A stretch of 64,000 nucleotides of DNA from an uncultured Duncaniella sp. (GTDB taxonomy: Bacteria; Bacteroidota; Bacteroidia; Bacteroidales; Muribaculaceae). The position numbers and the translations under genes were made by a program. Below are positions 8,018-17,574 of the stretch, in pieces. The notes beneath the pieces are model-generated. The model saw nothing but the letters and a program-made list of their open reading frames with translations, was not told the DNA's origin and searched no databases. Numbering within the stretch: position 1 is the first letter of the stretch; every line of letters begins with the position of its first letter. Location: the NCBI GenBank assembly GCA_910577335.1, contig CAJTMJ010000011.1:24906-88905 (forward strand), written 5' to 3'.

Positions 8018-9247
8018 ATGTTAAAACATATATTAAAAAGTACTGCGTTACGACTTATAATTGCTATTTTCATAGGCATAATTATAGGTTATGGTATAAT
8101 ATGCCTTAAAGGTACCATGTTGGAAATTGCACTGCAAATCATTATGATTGTAAAGCATATATCAAGTCAAATAATATTATTCATGGTGCCATTAATAATA
8201 TTCGGATGCGTGGCACCATCGATTACCCGTTTCTCAGGAAATGTGACATCTTTATTAGGTTTTTCACTACTTATAGCCTATCTCTCATCAATCGGAGCTG
8301 CATTCTTATCCATAAGTGTGAGCCGGCTATTCGTACCATTATTTGAATTCGGGAAAGTTAGCAGTGCTGTAAATCCATTACCTGAAAAAATGCTCATTAC
8401 TTTAAATTTTCCTACTGTAGATACGATGTCAACTCTCCTTCTCGCTATTTTGGTAGGACTTGGAGTCGTTTGGACAAATTTCAAAAGCATGGCGAATTTT
8501 CTTGAAGGATTCCAAGCGATGGTCCTACTTATAGTGCGTCGAATATTATTACCTATATTGCCTTTATTTGTAGGTGCAAACTTCGCACTCATAGCTTACA
8601 AGGGACAGATCGAGCAGATGATGATCTATGTATATGTTGTCCTTATGATTGTGGCATGTCAACTGTTATGGATAACCATCATGTATGTCATTGCTTCGAT
8701 ATATACCAGAAAGAATGGTTGGTTAGTGGTAAAATTTTACCCAAAAGCTTATTTCACTGCTCTCGGAACAATGTCATCAGCAGCCACATTGCCATTTGCA
8801 ATCGAATGTATCAGCGAAAGCCCTATTGTGAAAAAAGATACCATTGACTTTGCATTGCCATTGTTTTCTAACCTTCATTTATGCGGATCAGTTATTGCCG
8901 AGATGGCATTAGTTACGGCAGTATATTACACTATGTTCGGTGAAATGCCGGCTCTAACGAACATGATACTATTTGCTTTATTGGCTTGTGTGATAGCCAT
9001 AGGTTCTCCGGGAGTACCCGGCGGATTAAACATGTCGTGCATGACCATAGTCGGGACAATGATCCTTGCCGGACAGCCGTCTGAAAGTACTATTGAGTTT
9101 TTCGGTATAATGACAGCTATCTATACTGTACAGGACGGTTTCGGCACAGCATGTAACGTCACCACCGACGGTGCCCTCGCTCTTATGACTGATAAAAAGG
9201 TGGCACAGATTGAAAAACAAAATACCTGTAATTTAAATTTGCATTAA
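8018..9247 (+). CDS. Dicarboxylate/amino acid:cation symporter (SDF/DAACS family)
   Basis: A 409-residue multi-pass inner-membrane protein. The re-entrant loop GTMSSAATLP (residues ~247-256) and the C-terminal DGFGTACNVTTDGA motif are hallmarks of sodium- or proton-coupled glutamate/serine/C4-dicarboxylate carriers. The substrate is not predictable. It has a relative in this window at 55296, which shares the same motifs. The next gene (macro-TIR) starts within 5 bp, so this transporter is probably the first gene of the accessory cluster's operon, although its role there, if any, is unknown. Confidence 0.85.
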   Translation: MLKHILKSTALRLIIAIFIGIIIGYGIICLKGTMLEIALQIIMIVKHISSQIILFMVPLIIFGCVAPSITRFSGNVTSLLGFSLLIAYLSSIGAAFLSISVSRLFVPLFEFGKVSSAVNPLPEKMLITLNFPTVDTMSTLLLAILVGLGVVWTNFKSMANFLEGFQAMVLLIVRRILLPILPLFVGANFALIAYKGQIEQMMIYVYVVLMIVACQLLWITIMYVIASIYTRKNGWLVVKFYPKAYFTALGTMSSAATLPFAIECISESPIVKKDTIDFALPLFSNLHLCGSVIAEMALVTAVYYTMFGEMPALTNMILFALLACVIAIGSPGVPGGLNMSCMTIVGTMILAGQPSESTIEFFGIMTAIYTVQDGFGTACNVTTDGALALMTDKKVAQIEKQNTCNLNLH

Positions 9248-9252
9248 AGGTG

Positions 9253-10338
9253 ATGGAATCACGAACATATAAATTCAACAATTCTACCGTAAAAATTATA
9301 TTTGGAGATTTGATATCTTCAAAAACGGATGTTATGGTCATATCCGGCAGCATAGGTATACCAATGCTTGGAGGATTGCCTGAATATATCAAAAAACATG
9401 CCGGGAAAAGCACATTTGATGATGCGTCTAAACATTCCGATGCAAAACTTGGCGATGTAGTAGTGACAAGCGCAGGTGATTTACCTCACAAATATTTATT
9501 TCATGCAGTCACTGTTGATTTTTGGAAGAAAGTTATTCCAAACATAGAGGAAGAAAACTTAAATGGAGCATATCAATATATAATTTCACATGTATACAGA
9601 AAATGCATCCGATTATTGACTGCCATGGAATTAGATTCCATCGCATTTCCATGTCTTGGGGTTGGTATGGGAAACATGCCGTTAAAAGCGGTTGCAAAAG
9701 CTACTGCTGAAATTATTTCCCAATTACTATTACGAACTAATAAAAAAATCAGAGTTGAAATATACATAAAAGATACTTATGGAGTATACGAGAATTTAAA
9801 TTATCTGCCTTTCTTTGAATATTTTGGTGCGTATGAAATATTGGCAAAAACAGAATTAAAGCCAAGCGATAATGACGCATTGCAGATTCCGGAATTAAAC
9901 ATCCCAAGCATAGATATTCATGATTATCAAGATGTTTTTATTAGCTATTCTCGAAAAGATATGGAAGCTGCAAAACTTATTTGTTCTTTATTGAATAAAA
10001 TAAAGCTATCTTTTTGGATTGATGTAAATGGCGTATATAGCGGTAACAATTATAAAGAAGAGATAGTAAAAGCCATTCAACATTCTAAAATTATGATTTT
10101 TCTATCTTCTGAAAATTCAAACAAATCAGTAAATGTGATTAAAGAGATAAACCTTGCAGACAAATACAATAAGATTATAATCCCTGTACGTCTTGATAGA
10201 TACCCGATGGATCCGGCAATTGAATATGATTTATCGAGCATTGATTGTATTGAAATGCAGTCTTTTGATCAGAGCAGCATGACAAAATTACAGAATGCTA
10301 TTATTGGACAATTAGCAATAAACGGTAACATAAAATGA
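9253..10338 (+). CDS. Macro domain-TIR domain fusion protein
   Basis: The N-terminal ~170 residues look like a macro domain, which binds or hydrolyses ADP-ribose derivatives: strand VKIIFGDLISSKTDVMV, then GDVVVTSAG, then PCLGVGMGNMP, the usual glycine-rich loop. The C-terminal ~130 residues are a TIR domain: DVFISYSRKDMEAA, IVKAIQHSKIMIFLSS, VIKEINLADKYNKIIIPV. The glutamate of VIKEINLA (about E298) sits where TIR NADases carry the catalytic Glu. No signal peptide or membrane segment, so cytosolic. A GTG three bases upstream is an alternative start. Overlaps the next TIR gene by four bases. Inference: makes and/or senses an NAD-derived ADP-ribose signal. Confidence 0.82.
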   Translation: MESRTYKFNNSTVKIIFGDLISSKTDVMVISGSIGIPMLGGLPEYIKKHAGKSTFDDASKHSDAKLGDVVVTSAGDLPHKYLFHAVTVDFWKKVIPNIEEENLNGAYQYIISHVYRKCIRLLTAMELDSIAFPCLGVGMGNMPLKAVAKATAEIISQLLLRTNKKIRVEIYIKDTYGVYENLNYLPFFEYFGAYEILAKTELKPSDNDALQIPELNIPSIDIHDYQDVFISYSRKDMEAAKLICSLLNKIKLSFWIDVNGVYSGNNYKEEIVKAIQHSKIMIFLSSENSNKSVNVIKEINLADKYNKIIIPVRLDRYPMDPAIEYDLSSIDCIEMQSFDQSSMTKLQNAIIGQLAINGNIK

Positions 10339-11639
10339 GCAAATCTAAATATGATATATTTATAAGTTATCGACGGGAAGGAGGTGCGCAATATGCGAGG
10401 ACACTTCAACTCATGTTGGAAAAGAAAGGATACCGTGTATTCCTTGATTATGATGAATTGAAGGATGAGAAATTCAGTCCTAAAATAGAGTCTGCCATCA
10501 AGAACTCTACTATATACATTCTCGTGCTTTCAAAAGGTGTGTTAGAAAAATGTGACCAAGAAGGGAACTGGGTACGTAGAGAAATAGAAATAGCTCTTGA
10601 TGCAGGTAAGCATTTTATACCTGTAAATCCAGATGGGACTTTTGACGGAATACCGGATGGCGTGCCGACAAGAATCCGTCAGGCTATCGAAGAAACCCAA
10701 CATTCGGAAGTGAACTTCGGGCAAACCCTTAAGCCAACAATTGACATGTTGGTAAAAAACCGTATTCGTCCTCATATACATAAATGGAAATATTTATACT
10801 GTGTGCTTCCCGGAATCATCATTGCCGGAATGTGTGCGGCTATATTCCTATATGTGAAACCAAATAATGAACGCCAAGAGTTAGAAATTCTAAAATCCGA
10901 GATCTCATTCATGGGCAACCCGGTGAGTTGGGCTGACGATGTTACTAAGGCACAGCTTTTTGCTGTGAAAGAAATATTTGAATCAATGCAAGAGATACCC
11001 GGAGGTGAATTCACACAAGGAGCCGAGCCACTTGAAGACGGCTCATATCATGAGTATGTGGAACAAGAGTATGAAATACCCGCATTCAGAACATCAGTAG
11101 AATCATTCTACATAAATAAATTTGAAGTCACAATAGGACAATGGAATGCTATAACAGGCGAAAATCGTAATGGTAATCCCACAATGCCAGTCAGTTCTGT
11201 AACCTATCAGCAGGTAGCAGATTTCATAAATACATTAAATGATCTAACTCTTAAAGAATTTCGTCTACCATCTGAAACTGAATGGGAATATGTGGCTAAA
11301 GGTGCCAATGAGCCCGAAGGATTCATGTTTGCTGGGAGTGACAATTTGAATGACGTGGCTTGGTATGCGACAAATTCAAAAGGTGATGCCAAAACTGAGC
11401 TGCCATCAACACCTACCGTAAATGACATTTTTAATATGAGTGGCAATGTCAGCGAATGGTGCTCTACCGTCTTTATGCCATATAACAGCGAAATCCCAAT
11501 AAATAATGAGGAGGCATTTGTGATCAGAGGAGGGAACTTTGATTCGCAACCATACGAACTCACTGTGACACATAGAGAACCGGCATCGCCTGAAACTTCA
11601 ATTCCTACATTAGGATTCCGACTTGCTATGACTAAATAA
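10335..11639 (+). CDS. TIR-transmembrane-FGE/sulfatase-modifying-factor-like protein
   Basis: Residues ~5-140 form a TIR domain (YDIFISYRREGG; KIESAIKNSTIYILVLS; GNWVRREIEIALDAGK). The glutamate E83 of WVRREI aligns by eye with the catalytic Glu of the NADase SARM1, whose flanking sequence is notably similar. One membrane helix follows (~150-172, YCVLPGIIIAGMCAAIFLYV). Residues ~215-434 match the FGE/SUMF1 fold: FYINKFEVTIGQW, RLPSETEWEYVAKG, NMSGNVSEWC, RGGNF, GFRLAM. The catalytic cysteines of true formylglycine-generating enzymes are not seen after RGGNF, so this is probably a binding domain outside the inner membrane. It overlaps both neighbours by one to four bases. Confidence 0.85.
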   Translation: MSKSKYDIFISYRREGGAQYARTLQLMLEKKGYRVFLDYDELKDEKFSPKIESAIKNSTIYILVLSKGVLEKCDQEGNWVRREIEIALDAGKHFIPVNPDGTFDGIPDGVPTRIRQAIEETQHSEVNFGQTLKPTIDMLVKNRIRPHIHKWKYLYCVLPGIIIAGMCAAIFLYVKPNNERQELEILKSEISFMGNPVSWADDVTKAQLFAVKEIFESMQEIPGGEFTQGAEPLEDGSYHEYVEQEYEIPAFRTSVESFYINKFEVTIGQWNAITGENRNGNPTMPVSSVTYQQVADFINTLNDLTLKEFRLPSETEWEYVAKGANEPEGFMFAGSDNLNDVAWYATNSKGDAKTELPSTPTVNDIFNMSGNVSEWCSTVFMPYNSEIPINNEEAFVIRGGNFDSQPYELTVTHREPASPETSIPTLGFRLAMTK

Positions 11640-12295
11640 TGAACTTGTCTATGAAAATAAGAGCTCTAATATTCATATTACTTATAAGCATAGGATATCA
11701 TGCCAATGCTCAAACCCTTAGCGAACCTATGGAAACTGCAGTGGAGATCTGCAAGAATCTATCGAATGCCATTAGAACATCAAGCACCGCTGCTTTAAAA
11801 GCTGAAAACAATAGGCTAAAAACAGCTGACATCATAGAGTTTAATGCCCTTCGTCTCGAATCAGGTGAAGAAATAAACCTTAACGGACATTTTTTATTTG
11901 ATGAAGTATTTATTGATAGCCTTATCCAAAATCGAAAAATCATAGAATTTGCAAGCATATATGCGAAAAAAAGGTCAACACGAAGCTCATCAGGCGTTAA
12001 TGGTCGTATTCTCCTTACAACCAAAGGGATTAAAGCTGGAAAAAGCACCGTATGGAAGACTGTAAACAGAGGATATGCAGAATATGCGATTATAGCAGAA
12101 CCCGAAGGACTATTCACCATGACCATACGTGACAAAGAAGGTAAAACATTATATGTTGAAACTCATAATAATAAAAAAGGTGATACCATACGAAAAGCAA
12201 AAATGGATTTACCTACTGGAAAAATGACAATATTATTTATAGAAATAACTAACCATGGGAAAAAAGACGCAAGTTTTGCAATCCTTAGTAACTAA
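11639..12295 (+). CDS. Exported beta-rich protein paired with CHAT protease (copy 1)
   Basis: A 218-residue protein with a signal peptide (cleavage near GYHANAQ, residue ~25). The second half is beta-rich: GIKAGKSTVWKTV, AEYAIIAEPEGLFTMTI, MTILFIEITNHG, reminiscent of the pre-peptidase C-terminal (PPC) beta-sandwich, though I cannot confirm that. The gene at 26411 encodes a diverged relative with the same KAGKS element, and each lies directly upstream of an exported TPR-CHAT protease, so the pair is probably functional: substrate, inhibitor or cofactor (inference). Its ATG overlaps the preceding TAA. Confidence 0.6.
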   Translation: MNLSMKIRALIFILLISIGYHANAQTLSEPMETAVEICKNLSNAIRTSSTAALKAENNRLKTADIIEFNALRLESGEEINLNGHFLFDEVFIDSLIQNRKIIEFASIYAKKRSTRSSSGVNGRILLTTKGIKAGKSTVWKTVNRGYAEYAIIAEPEGLFTMTIRDKEGKTLYVETHNNKKGDTIRKAKMDLPTGKMTILFIEITNHGKKDASFAILSN

Positions 12296-12307
12296 TAACT
12301 TATAAGA

Positions 12308-15300
12308 ATGGAAAAAATCACATATATCATCTGTTTATTAGCATCAATATCACTCATATCTCCCATATATGCGGGCAAACCGAATGCTATTGAACTTTTT
12401 AAAGCAGCCAAACATGAGGATGACGCAAAATCCTATGATAAGTCACTGAGTATATACTTAAAAGCTGATAGTGCGTTCATTGCAGAAAATCTTGCCGAAA
12501 CGGAAGAATATGCTAAGTCATTGCACAATACCGGACGTGCATATTTCAATACCGACAATGCAGAAAAAGGGCGTGAATATACTCTTAAAGCTATGAAACT
12601 TCGTGAGAAATTATTCGGCAAAGTCAGTAAGGAATATATCACATCGTTGAATAACTATGCTCTCTCGTTTTTCCTTTCAAACGATTTTAACGAAGCATTT
12701 AAATTACAATCCGAAGTAATCAATCTATGTTCAAAAATGAATACTCCTCATCCCGATGAAGGTATGTATCTCATAAACCTCGGACGTATAAATTATGCTT
12801 TGGGAAATGAATCTAACGCTGTTAAAAACATAGAGGATGCATTAGGAAAAGTTGAAAAATTCAGCCCAAATTATGAATATGCGCTTAATTTCCTTGCCAA
12901 CTATTACATGAGAAACGATGATAATGCCAATACCAACCGCATCCTCGGATTAATGGAAGAGCATAACCAACACGAACTTACAAAAGAATGCAATACCCTC
13001 GACTGCCATCTTGAACGAGCTAACTATTACGAAACAAAAGGCAACACTGCATCTGCTCGTGATGAATATATGGCAGCATTTGCGCTCCCTTTGGACAATG
13101 AAGAGAAAGCAACCGCATACGAAAGATACGCTCGTTTCCTTTCCGCATCGCTAAGAGACTACGCCCAAGCTGGAGATTATTATAATATGGCAGCTGAACA
13201 CTTGGCAAAAGTTGAAGGCGAAAGTGAGAAGACCACATCGTTATACAAACAAGCAGGAATATGCTTTTTTGTTGGCAAAGAATATGACAAATCAATAAAG
13301 GCACATCAAAATGTTATATTAATGTGTGATAAGCATGGGTATTCTAAAACGTTGAAAGGAACTTCACTTCAAGGGCTTGGCAATGCTTATACCGGTAAAA
13401 AAGAATATGCAAATGCTATATCAGCATATAAATCATGGGTAAAACACCTGAAAGATAACGGCGATGAAGGAACGACCGATTATGCCAAGGCACACGAACG
13501 ACTTGCATCATCAGAAAAATTTAATGGAGATTATGATGCAAGCATAGCTGACTATGAAACCGCCATCAGGCTTTACAACAAACTCGGAATGCATGAAGAG
13601 GAAGAATATGCTGCAAATGGACTGGCAATGTGCAAAATTTATGCGAAAAAGAACGACGCCGGTAACGTGGCAGATATAGCTGCGGCTAACCAACAAAGGC
13701 ACAAAAAGTTACAGCAGCTGTTAAAATCTGAATTAAATACCATTGAGCAGAGCATGGGATATCTGGGTAGACTTTCTGACGCTCGCTCATTTGCCACAGT
13801 GGCAGGTATCTATGCGCAACTCAGTGACTATGAGAATTCATTAAAATACTATGCTCAATATATCAATGCCATACGTGACGCCCTGAGCGAAGACTTTTTG
13901 CTGAAAGGCCCTAAAGAACGCCAACTTACATGGATGGGGGAATTGAAAAACATAAATCAGATGGGGACTCTTATCACAGAACTTCCGCAAAATTCTCCAG
14001 AGATGTATGCAAAACTTTCGAATCTCATTTTTGAAGGGCAGTTGCTATCAAAAGGCATCTTGTTATCCTCAGGCATAGAGTTTGGTAAAGTACTGAACCA
14101 TTATGGCACACCGGAAATGAAAACAAAATACGATGCCATAAAGCAAAATATCTCCAAGATAGAAACTCTCAGAAAAGAAGGAAAATCGATTGATAATATA
14201 CTGTCGCTCTCACGAAAGACTGATGCGATGCAGCTTGAACTTGCCAGAGAATGTGCCCAATTTGCATATTTCACTGATTACCTAAAAATAAAAAGTGAAG
14301 ATGTGGCAAACGCTCTTGACGACAATACGGCAGCAGTAGAATTTGTTACACTCGACACAGGAATACTATCAGATTTTGACATGATTATAGCTGTTCTTAT
14401 TAGCAAGGACTTCCCCACAGGAATAGCTATCCCGATAGGGACCAAAAAAACTATCAAAGATATAATTGCCGACAATGAAAAGTTTGCCAAGCCTGAGTAT
14501 GGCAAGCTTTTATGGGGTGGTATATTGCAAGCTGCGCAAGGTAAATCGAAGATATATTTTGCGCCTGATGGCATTCTTAATAATATTGGTATCGAATATC
14601 TGAATGTGGAAGGGAGCCCACTCTCGGATCGCATCGAACTTTCAAGAGTGTCGTCTACGAAAGAAATCTGTCGTGAACATGATTCAAAGCCATTGCAATA
14701 TGCAGCACTTTTCGGGAATATCGATTACATGGATTACGATCTATCAGCAGCTGATGAAAGCATATCAAATAACCGAGCATCATCCGGCTTTAATTTCGGA
14801 GATCTTGACAATACTGATCGGGAGATAAAAGAAATTACGTCATTACTAAAAACTCATTATACTAAATCTGAAATAGTCCCCTATACCGGGACAGCCGCCA
14901 GCAAAACAAGATTTCTATCACAAGAGAAACTACCTATTAATCTCTTGCATATAGCCACGCATGGTAAGTACATTGATGCCACTAAAGTTTCTGATAATGA
15001 TGCAATGACAAGAAGTGTGCTTGCATTTGCCGGAGCCAATCTATATGATAATTTTGAAAATAATGCAGGTCTTGTCAACGCTACCGAAATAGCGGACATG
15101 ACTTTGCAGGAATGTGATCTGGTGGTACTTTCAGCATGTGAAAGCGGACTCGGCAAACTTGGTGTTGACGGTGTATTCGGTCTTCAACGTGGATTCAAAA
15201 ATGCTGGAGCCAAGACGTTGCTTGTCAGCCTCAACGAAGTATCAGACAATGCCACTGCAGACATGATGATTTCATTTTATCGCAATTATCTCACCGATGC

Positions 15301-15409
15301 CAATAATTCCAAACGTGAAGCTCTAAGAAAAGCCCAAATGGAGATCCGGAATAAATACCCTACCGATAACACTTGGGCATCGTTCATACTCATCGATTCC
15401 TTTGATTGA
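12308..15409 (+). CDS. Exported TPR-CHAT caspase-like protease (copy 1)
   Basis: A 1033-residue protein. An N-terminal signal peptide (hydrophobic ~7-20, cleavage near PIYA) is followed by many TPR-like helical repeats to about residue 560, a linker, then a CHAT protease domain (~690-1033). The catalytic dyad is readable: H885 in LLHIATHGKY and C944 in VLSACESGLG, followed by GVFGLQRGFKNAGAKTLLVSL, all typical of CHAT (clan CD, separase/caspase-like). Most described CHAT proteases are cytosolic; export here is unusual. It is 12 bp after its small exported partner. Proposed role: protein-binding TPR platform that triggers proteolysis outside the inner membrane. Confidence 0.85.
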   Translation: MEKITYIICLLASISLISPIYAGKPNAIELFKAAKHEDDAKSYDKSLSIYLKADSAFIAENLAETEEYAKSLHNTGRAYFNTDNAEKGREYTLKAMKLREKLFGKVSKEYITSLNNYALSFFLSNDFNEAFKLQSEVINLCSKMNTPHPDEGMYLINLGRINYALGNESNAVKNIEDALGKVEKFSPNYEYALNFLANYYMRNDDNANTNRILGLMEEHNQHELTKECNTLDCHLERANYYETKGNTASARDEYMAAFALPLDNEEKATAYERYARFLSASLRDYAQAGDYYNMAAEHLAKVEGESEKTTSLYKQAGICFFVGKEYDKSIKAHQNVILMCDKHGYSKTLKGTSLQGLGNAYTGKKEYANAISAYKSWVKHLKDNGDEGTTDYAKAHERLASSEKFNGDYDASIADYETAIRLYNKLGMHEEEEYAANGLAMCKIYAKKNDAGNVADIAAANQQRHKKLQQLLKSELNTIEQSMGYLGRLSDARSFATVAGIYAQLSDYENSLKYYAQYINAIRDALSEDFLLKGPKERQLTWMGELKNINQMGTLITELPQNSPEMYAKLSNLIFEGQLLSKGILLSSGIEFGKVLNHYGTPEMKTKYDAIKQNISKIETLRKEGKSIDNILSLSRKTDAMQLELARECAQFAYFTDYLKIKSEDVANALDDNTAAVEFVTLDTGILSDFDMIIAVLISKDFPTGIAIPIGTKKTIKDIIADNEKFAKPEYGKLLWGGILQAAQGKSKIYFAPDGILNNIGIEYLNVEGSPLSDRIELSRVSSTKEICREHDSKPLQYAALFGNIDYMDYDLSAADESISNNRASSGFNFGDLDNTDREIKEITSLLKTHYTKSEIVPYTGTAASKTRFLSQEKLPINLLHIATHGKYIDATKVSDNDAMTRSVLAFAGANLYDNFENNAGLVNATEIADMTLQECDLVVLSACESGLGKLGVDGVFGLQRGFKNAGAKTLLVSLNEVSDNATADMMISFYRNYLTDANNSKREALRKAQMEIRNKYPTDNTWASFILIDSFD

Positions 15410-15470
15410 GATGTGAGGCATGATAGATTCTGATCTCATATTACCTCTATAAAAATAAAACAGATAGGTA

Positions 15471-15758
15471 ATGGAAAAATATAAACCACAACCCGTAAAT
15501 ACATCAGACGTAAAATTACCTGATGATCTGACGCCACTCATTGAGGAAATGGCTAAGAATGTACATGAAGTATGGGCACAGAATAGAATTAACGACGGAT
15601 GGACTTATGGTACGGTCCGTGATGACGTGAAGAAACAACATCCAGGACTTGTACCCTATGAGGAACTACCTGAACGCGAGAAGGAATATGACCGAGCTAC
15701 ATCACAAGAAACATTGAAATTTATTTTGAAATCAGGTTTTTCTATTTCAAAAAATTAG
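15471..15758 (+). CDS. Stand-alone RyR-domain protein
   Basis: All of this 95-residue protein is one RyR domain, named for the repeat in ryanodine receptors: YKPQPVNTSDVKLPDDL, ANRIND-type segment VWAQNRINDGWTYG, then VPYEELPEREKEYDR and a final helix TLKFILKSG. The aromatic and charged positions (HEVWAQNR, GWTYG, YDR) are all kept. No signal peptide, so cytosolic. Bacterial RyR domains have been suggested to bind nucleotide-derived or other small ligands; that is not proven. It lies between the first CHAT gene and the TPR paralogues, and a second RyR protein is at 23431. Confidence 0.88.
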   Translation: MEKYKPQPVNTSDVKLPDDLTPLIEEMAKNVHEVWAQNRINDGWTYGTVRDDVKKQHPGLVPYEELPEREKEYDRATSQETLKFILKSGFSISKN

Positions 15759-15760
15759 CT

Positions 15761-15768
15761 TATCTTTG
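15761..15768 (+). promoter_or_regulatory. Promoter -7 element (TATCTTTG), duplicated at 19923
   Basis: TATCTTTG matches TAnnTTTG, 37 bp upstream of the ATG at 15805. The surrounding stretch (ATTTCAAAAAATTAGCTTAT, then CTTTGT) is repeated almost exactly in front of the gene at 19968, so promoter and gene were duplicated together. Confidence 0.55.
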
Positions 15769-15804
15769 TGATATGCCTTAATATATAATTAATCCCCTCA
15801 GATT

Positions 15805-17568
15805 ATGCGACACTGTGCACATATATTTGCCAACACCGGCATTAATAGAGTTATATTTTTTATATTCTCATTATGTGCTATTCAGACCTACGCACAAACA
15901 ATTCAGAATGGTAAAATCCAAGAGTATAACGAACGTGAGAAGAAAACTCCGCTTGAAGGTGTAGAACTTACCATCAGATCGGCTGGTAGCACTGTGTCAG
16001 ATAAGAGTGGCAATTTCAAATTGCAATTCCTGACACTTAAACCGGGCGAAAGGGTAAATGTGCGTCGTATCGAAAAACTCGGGTATGAAATTTTTAACAA
16101 GGAAGCTGTGGAGCAGTGGAACATCAATCCGAATGAACCATTTGTCATAGTCATGTGTCGCTCTGACCGCTTCAAGAAGATACGAGACAACTATCGTAAT
16201 GGATCACTCGAAGGACTAACACGTAAACTTAAACAAAAAGAGGCAGAGCTTTCAAAACTTAAACAAACCGGAAAAATCAAAGAATTAGCATATCGGGAAA
16301 AACTTAGTCAATTAAGAGAAGAGCATGAAAAGCAATTAGACCGGCTTGATAGCTATATTGACAGATTTTCTCGTATAGACCTATCAGAAATATCAGAAAC
16401 AGAATTGGAAATTCTATCTCTGGTTCAAGAAGGGGATATGGATGAAGCCATCAAGCGTTATGAATCGCTTAACGCTGTTGAGAAGTATATTCATGAAAAT
16501 GCTGATTTAAAGAAAATATCTGATGGAATTTCTCAATTGAGCGCTTTAGAACAGTCAAAAATAAAATCAACAAAAGCACTTAAAACCACAATTGACAATC
16601 ATATTTTAACTCTAAAACTTATAGGCGGGATTGAAAATATCAATAAAGTCGATTCTATTTTCAACAAACTCATATCTGCAGATTCAACAGATATAACCAC
16701 GCTACTTAGTTACGGTAATTTTATACGTGAGTATACCATAAATTATAATAAAGCCTTAGATTTGTTCCACAGGGTGTTATCCATAAGTACCTCTCCTCAA
16801 TATACAGGAGATGCGCTGAATAATATTGGCATAACATACATGAATCTAAATAACTACGATGAGGGACTTAAGTATTGCCAAAAGGCATTAGACTTTCATT
16901 TGACTTTCTTAGGAGAGAGCAACAACACTGTTGCCAAAGTATATAGCAATATAGGATGCTGCCAAATGTACCTTAAAAATTTCGACGCAGCTAATAACTA
17001 CTTTATTAAAGCGTTAAATATCTATCACGAATTACAGGATAACACGGTAGATCAAGCTATGTTATTTAACAATCTCGGTGGTTTGTGTGATTACACTCAA
17101 AAATATCAAAACGCTCTTAGTTATTATAACAAAGCACTGAGCATGATACAAAAAGACACTCCTACTTTTGCCTTAATTATAAATAATATTGGATTAGTAC
17201 ATTTCCATCTTGGTAATTATCCAGAAGCAATCAATAAATTCTCGGAATCAATGGATTTGAGACGCAAGATATTAGGAGATACACATCGGGCTATTGCCAC
17301 GTCATTACAAAATATCGGCACGTCTTATAATCGAATCAATGACTTTGAAAATGCGATAAAATGTGCTGAAGAGGAAATTGAAATCAGGTCAAAACTGCCA
17401 TTCGATGATAGAGACGAACTATCCTTTGCTTATCTCAGAGCTGGAGATGCCTATAATAAGTCTAATAGGCCTGAAGAAGCGAAAATAAACTTCGATAAGG
17501 CACTTAAAATCAGATTAGAATTATTTGGAGATGATGATTATTGGGTAAAACAATTAAAAAATCATTAA
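15805..17568 (+). CDS. Exported TPR protein with carboxypeptidase-regulatory-like N-terminus (paralogue A)
   Basis: A 587-residue protein with a signal peptide ending near IQTYAQ. Next comes a ~90-residue beta-sandwich resembling carboxypeptidase regulatory-like domains (TPLEGVELTIRSAGSTVSDK, GNFKLQFLTLKPGERV), a coiled-coil (~145-205) and then TPR repeats of ~42 residues (~340-585: ALNNIGITYMNLNNYDEGL, KVYSNIGCCQMYLKNFDAA, and so on). It is one of three tandem paralogues; its N-terminal module is diverged from the near-identical pair B and C. Six bp separate it from paralogue B. Expected role: extracytoplasmic protein-binding sensor (inference). Confidence 0.78.
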   Translation: MRHCAHIFANTGINRVIFFIFSLCAIQTYAQTIQNGKIQEYNEREKKTPLEGVELTIRSAGSTVSDKSGNFKLQFLTLKPGERVNVRRIEKLGYEIFNKEAVEQWNINPNEPFVIVMCRSDRFKKIRDNYRNGSLEGLTRKLKQKEAELSKLKQTGKIKELAYREKLSQLREEHEKQLDRLDSYIDRFSRIDLSEISETELEILSLVQEGDMDEAIKRYESLNAVEKYIHENADLKKISDGISQLSALEQSKIKSTKALKTTIDNHILTLKLIGGIENINKVDSIFNKLISADSTDITTLLSYGNFIREYTINYNKALDLFHRVLSISTSPQYTGDALNNIGITYMNLNNYDEGLKYCQKALDFHLTFLGESNNTVAKVYSNIGCCQMYLKNFDAANNYFIKALNIYHELQDNTVDQAMLFNNLGGLCDYTQKYQNALSYYNKALSMIQKDTPTFALIINNIGLVHFHLGNYPEAINKFSESMDLRRKILGDTHRAIATSLQNIGTSYNRINDFENAIKCAEEEIEIRSKLPFDDRDELSFAYLRAGDAYNKSNRPEEAKINFDKALKIRLELFGDDDYWVKQLKNH

Positions 17569-17574
17569 ACTTTT

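Noticed and set aside
10335..11639. True formylglycine-generating enzyme
   Set aside because: The cysteines needed for catalysis are not present after RGGNF, no sulfatase gene is nearby, and the domain is tied to a TIR receptor.
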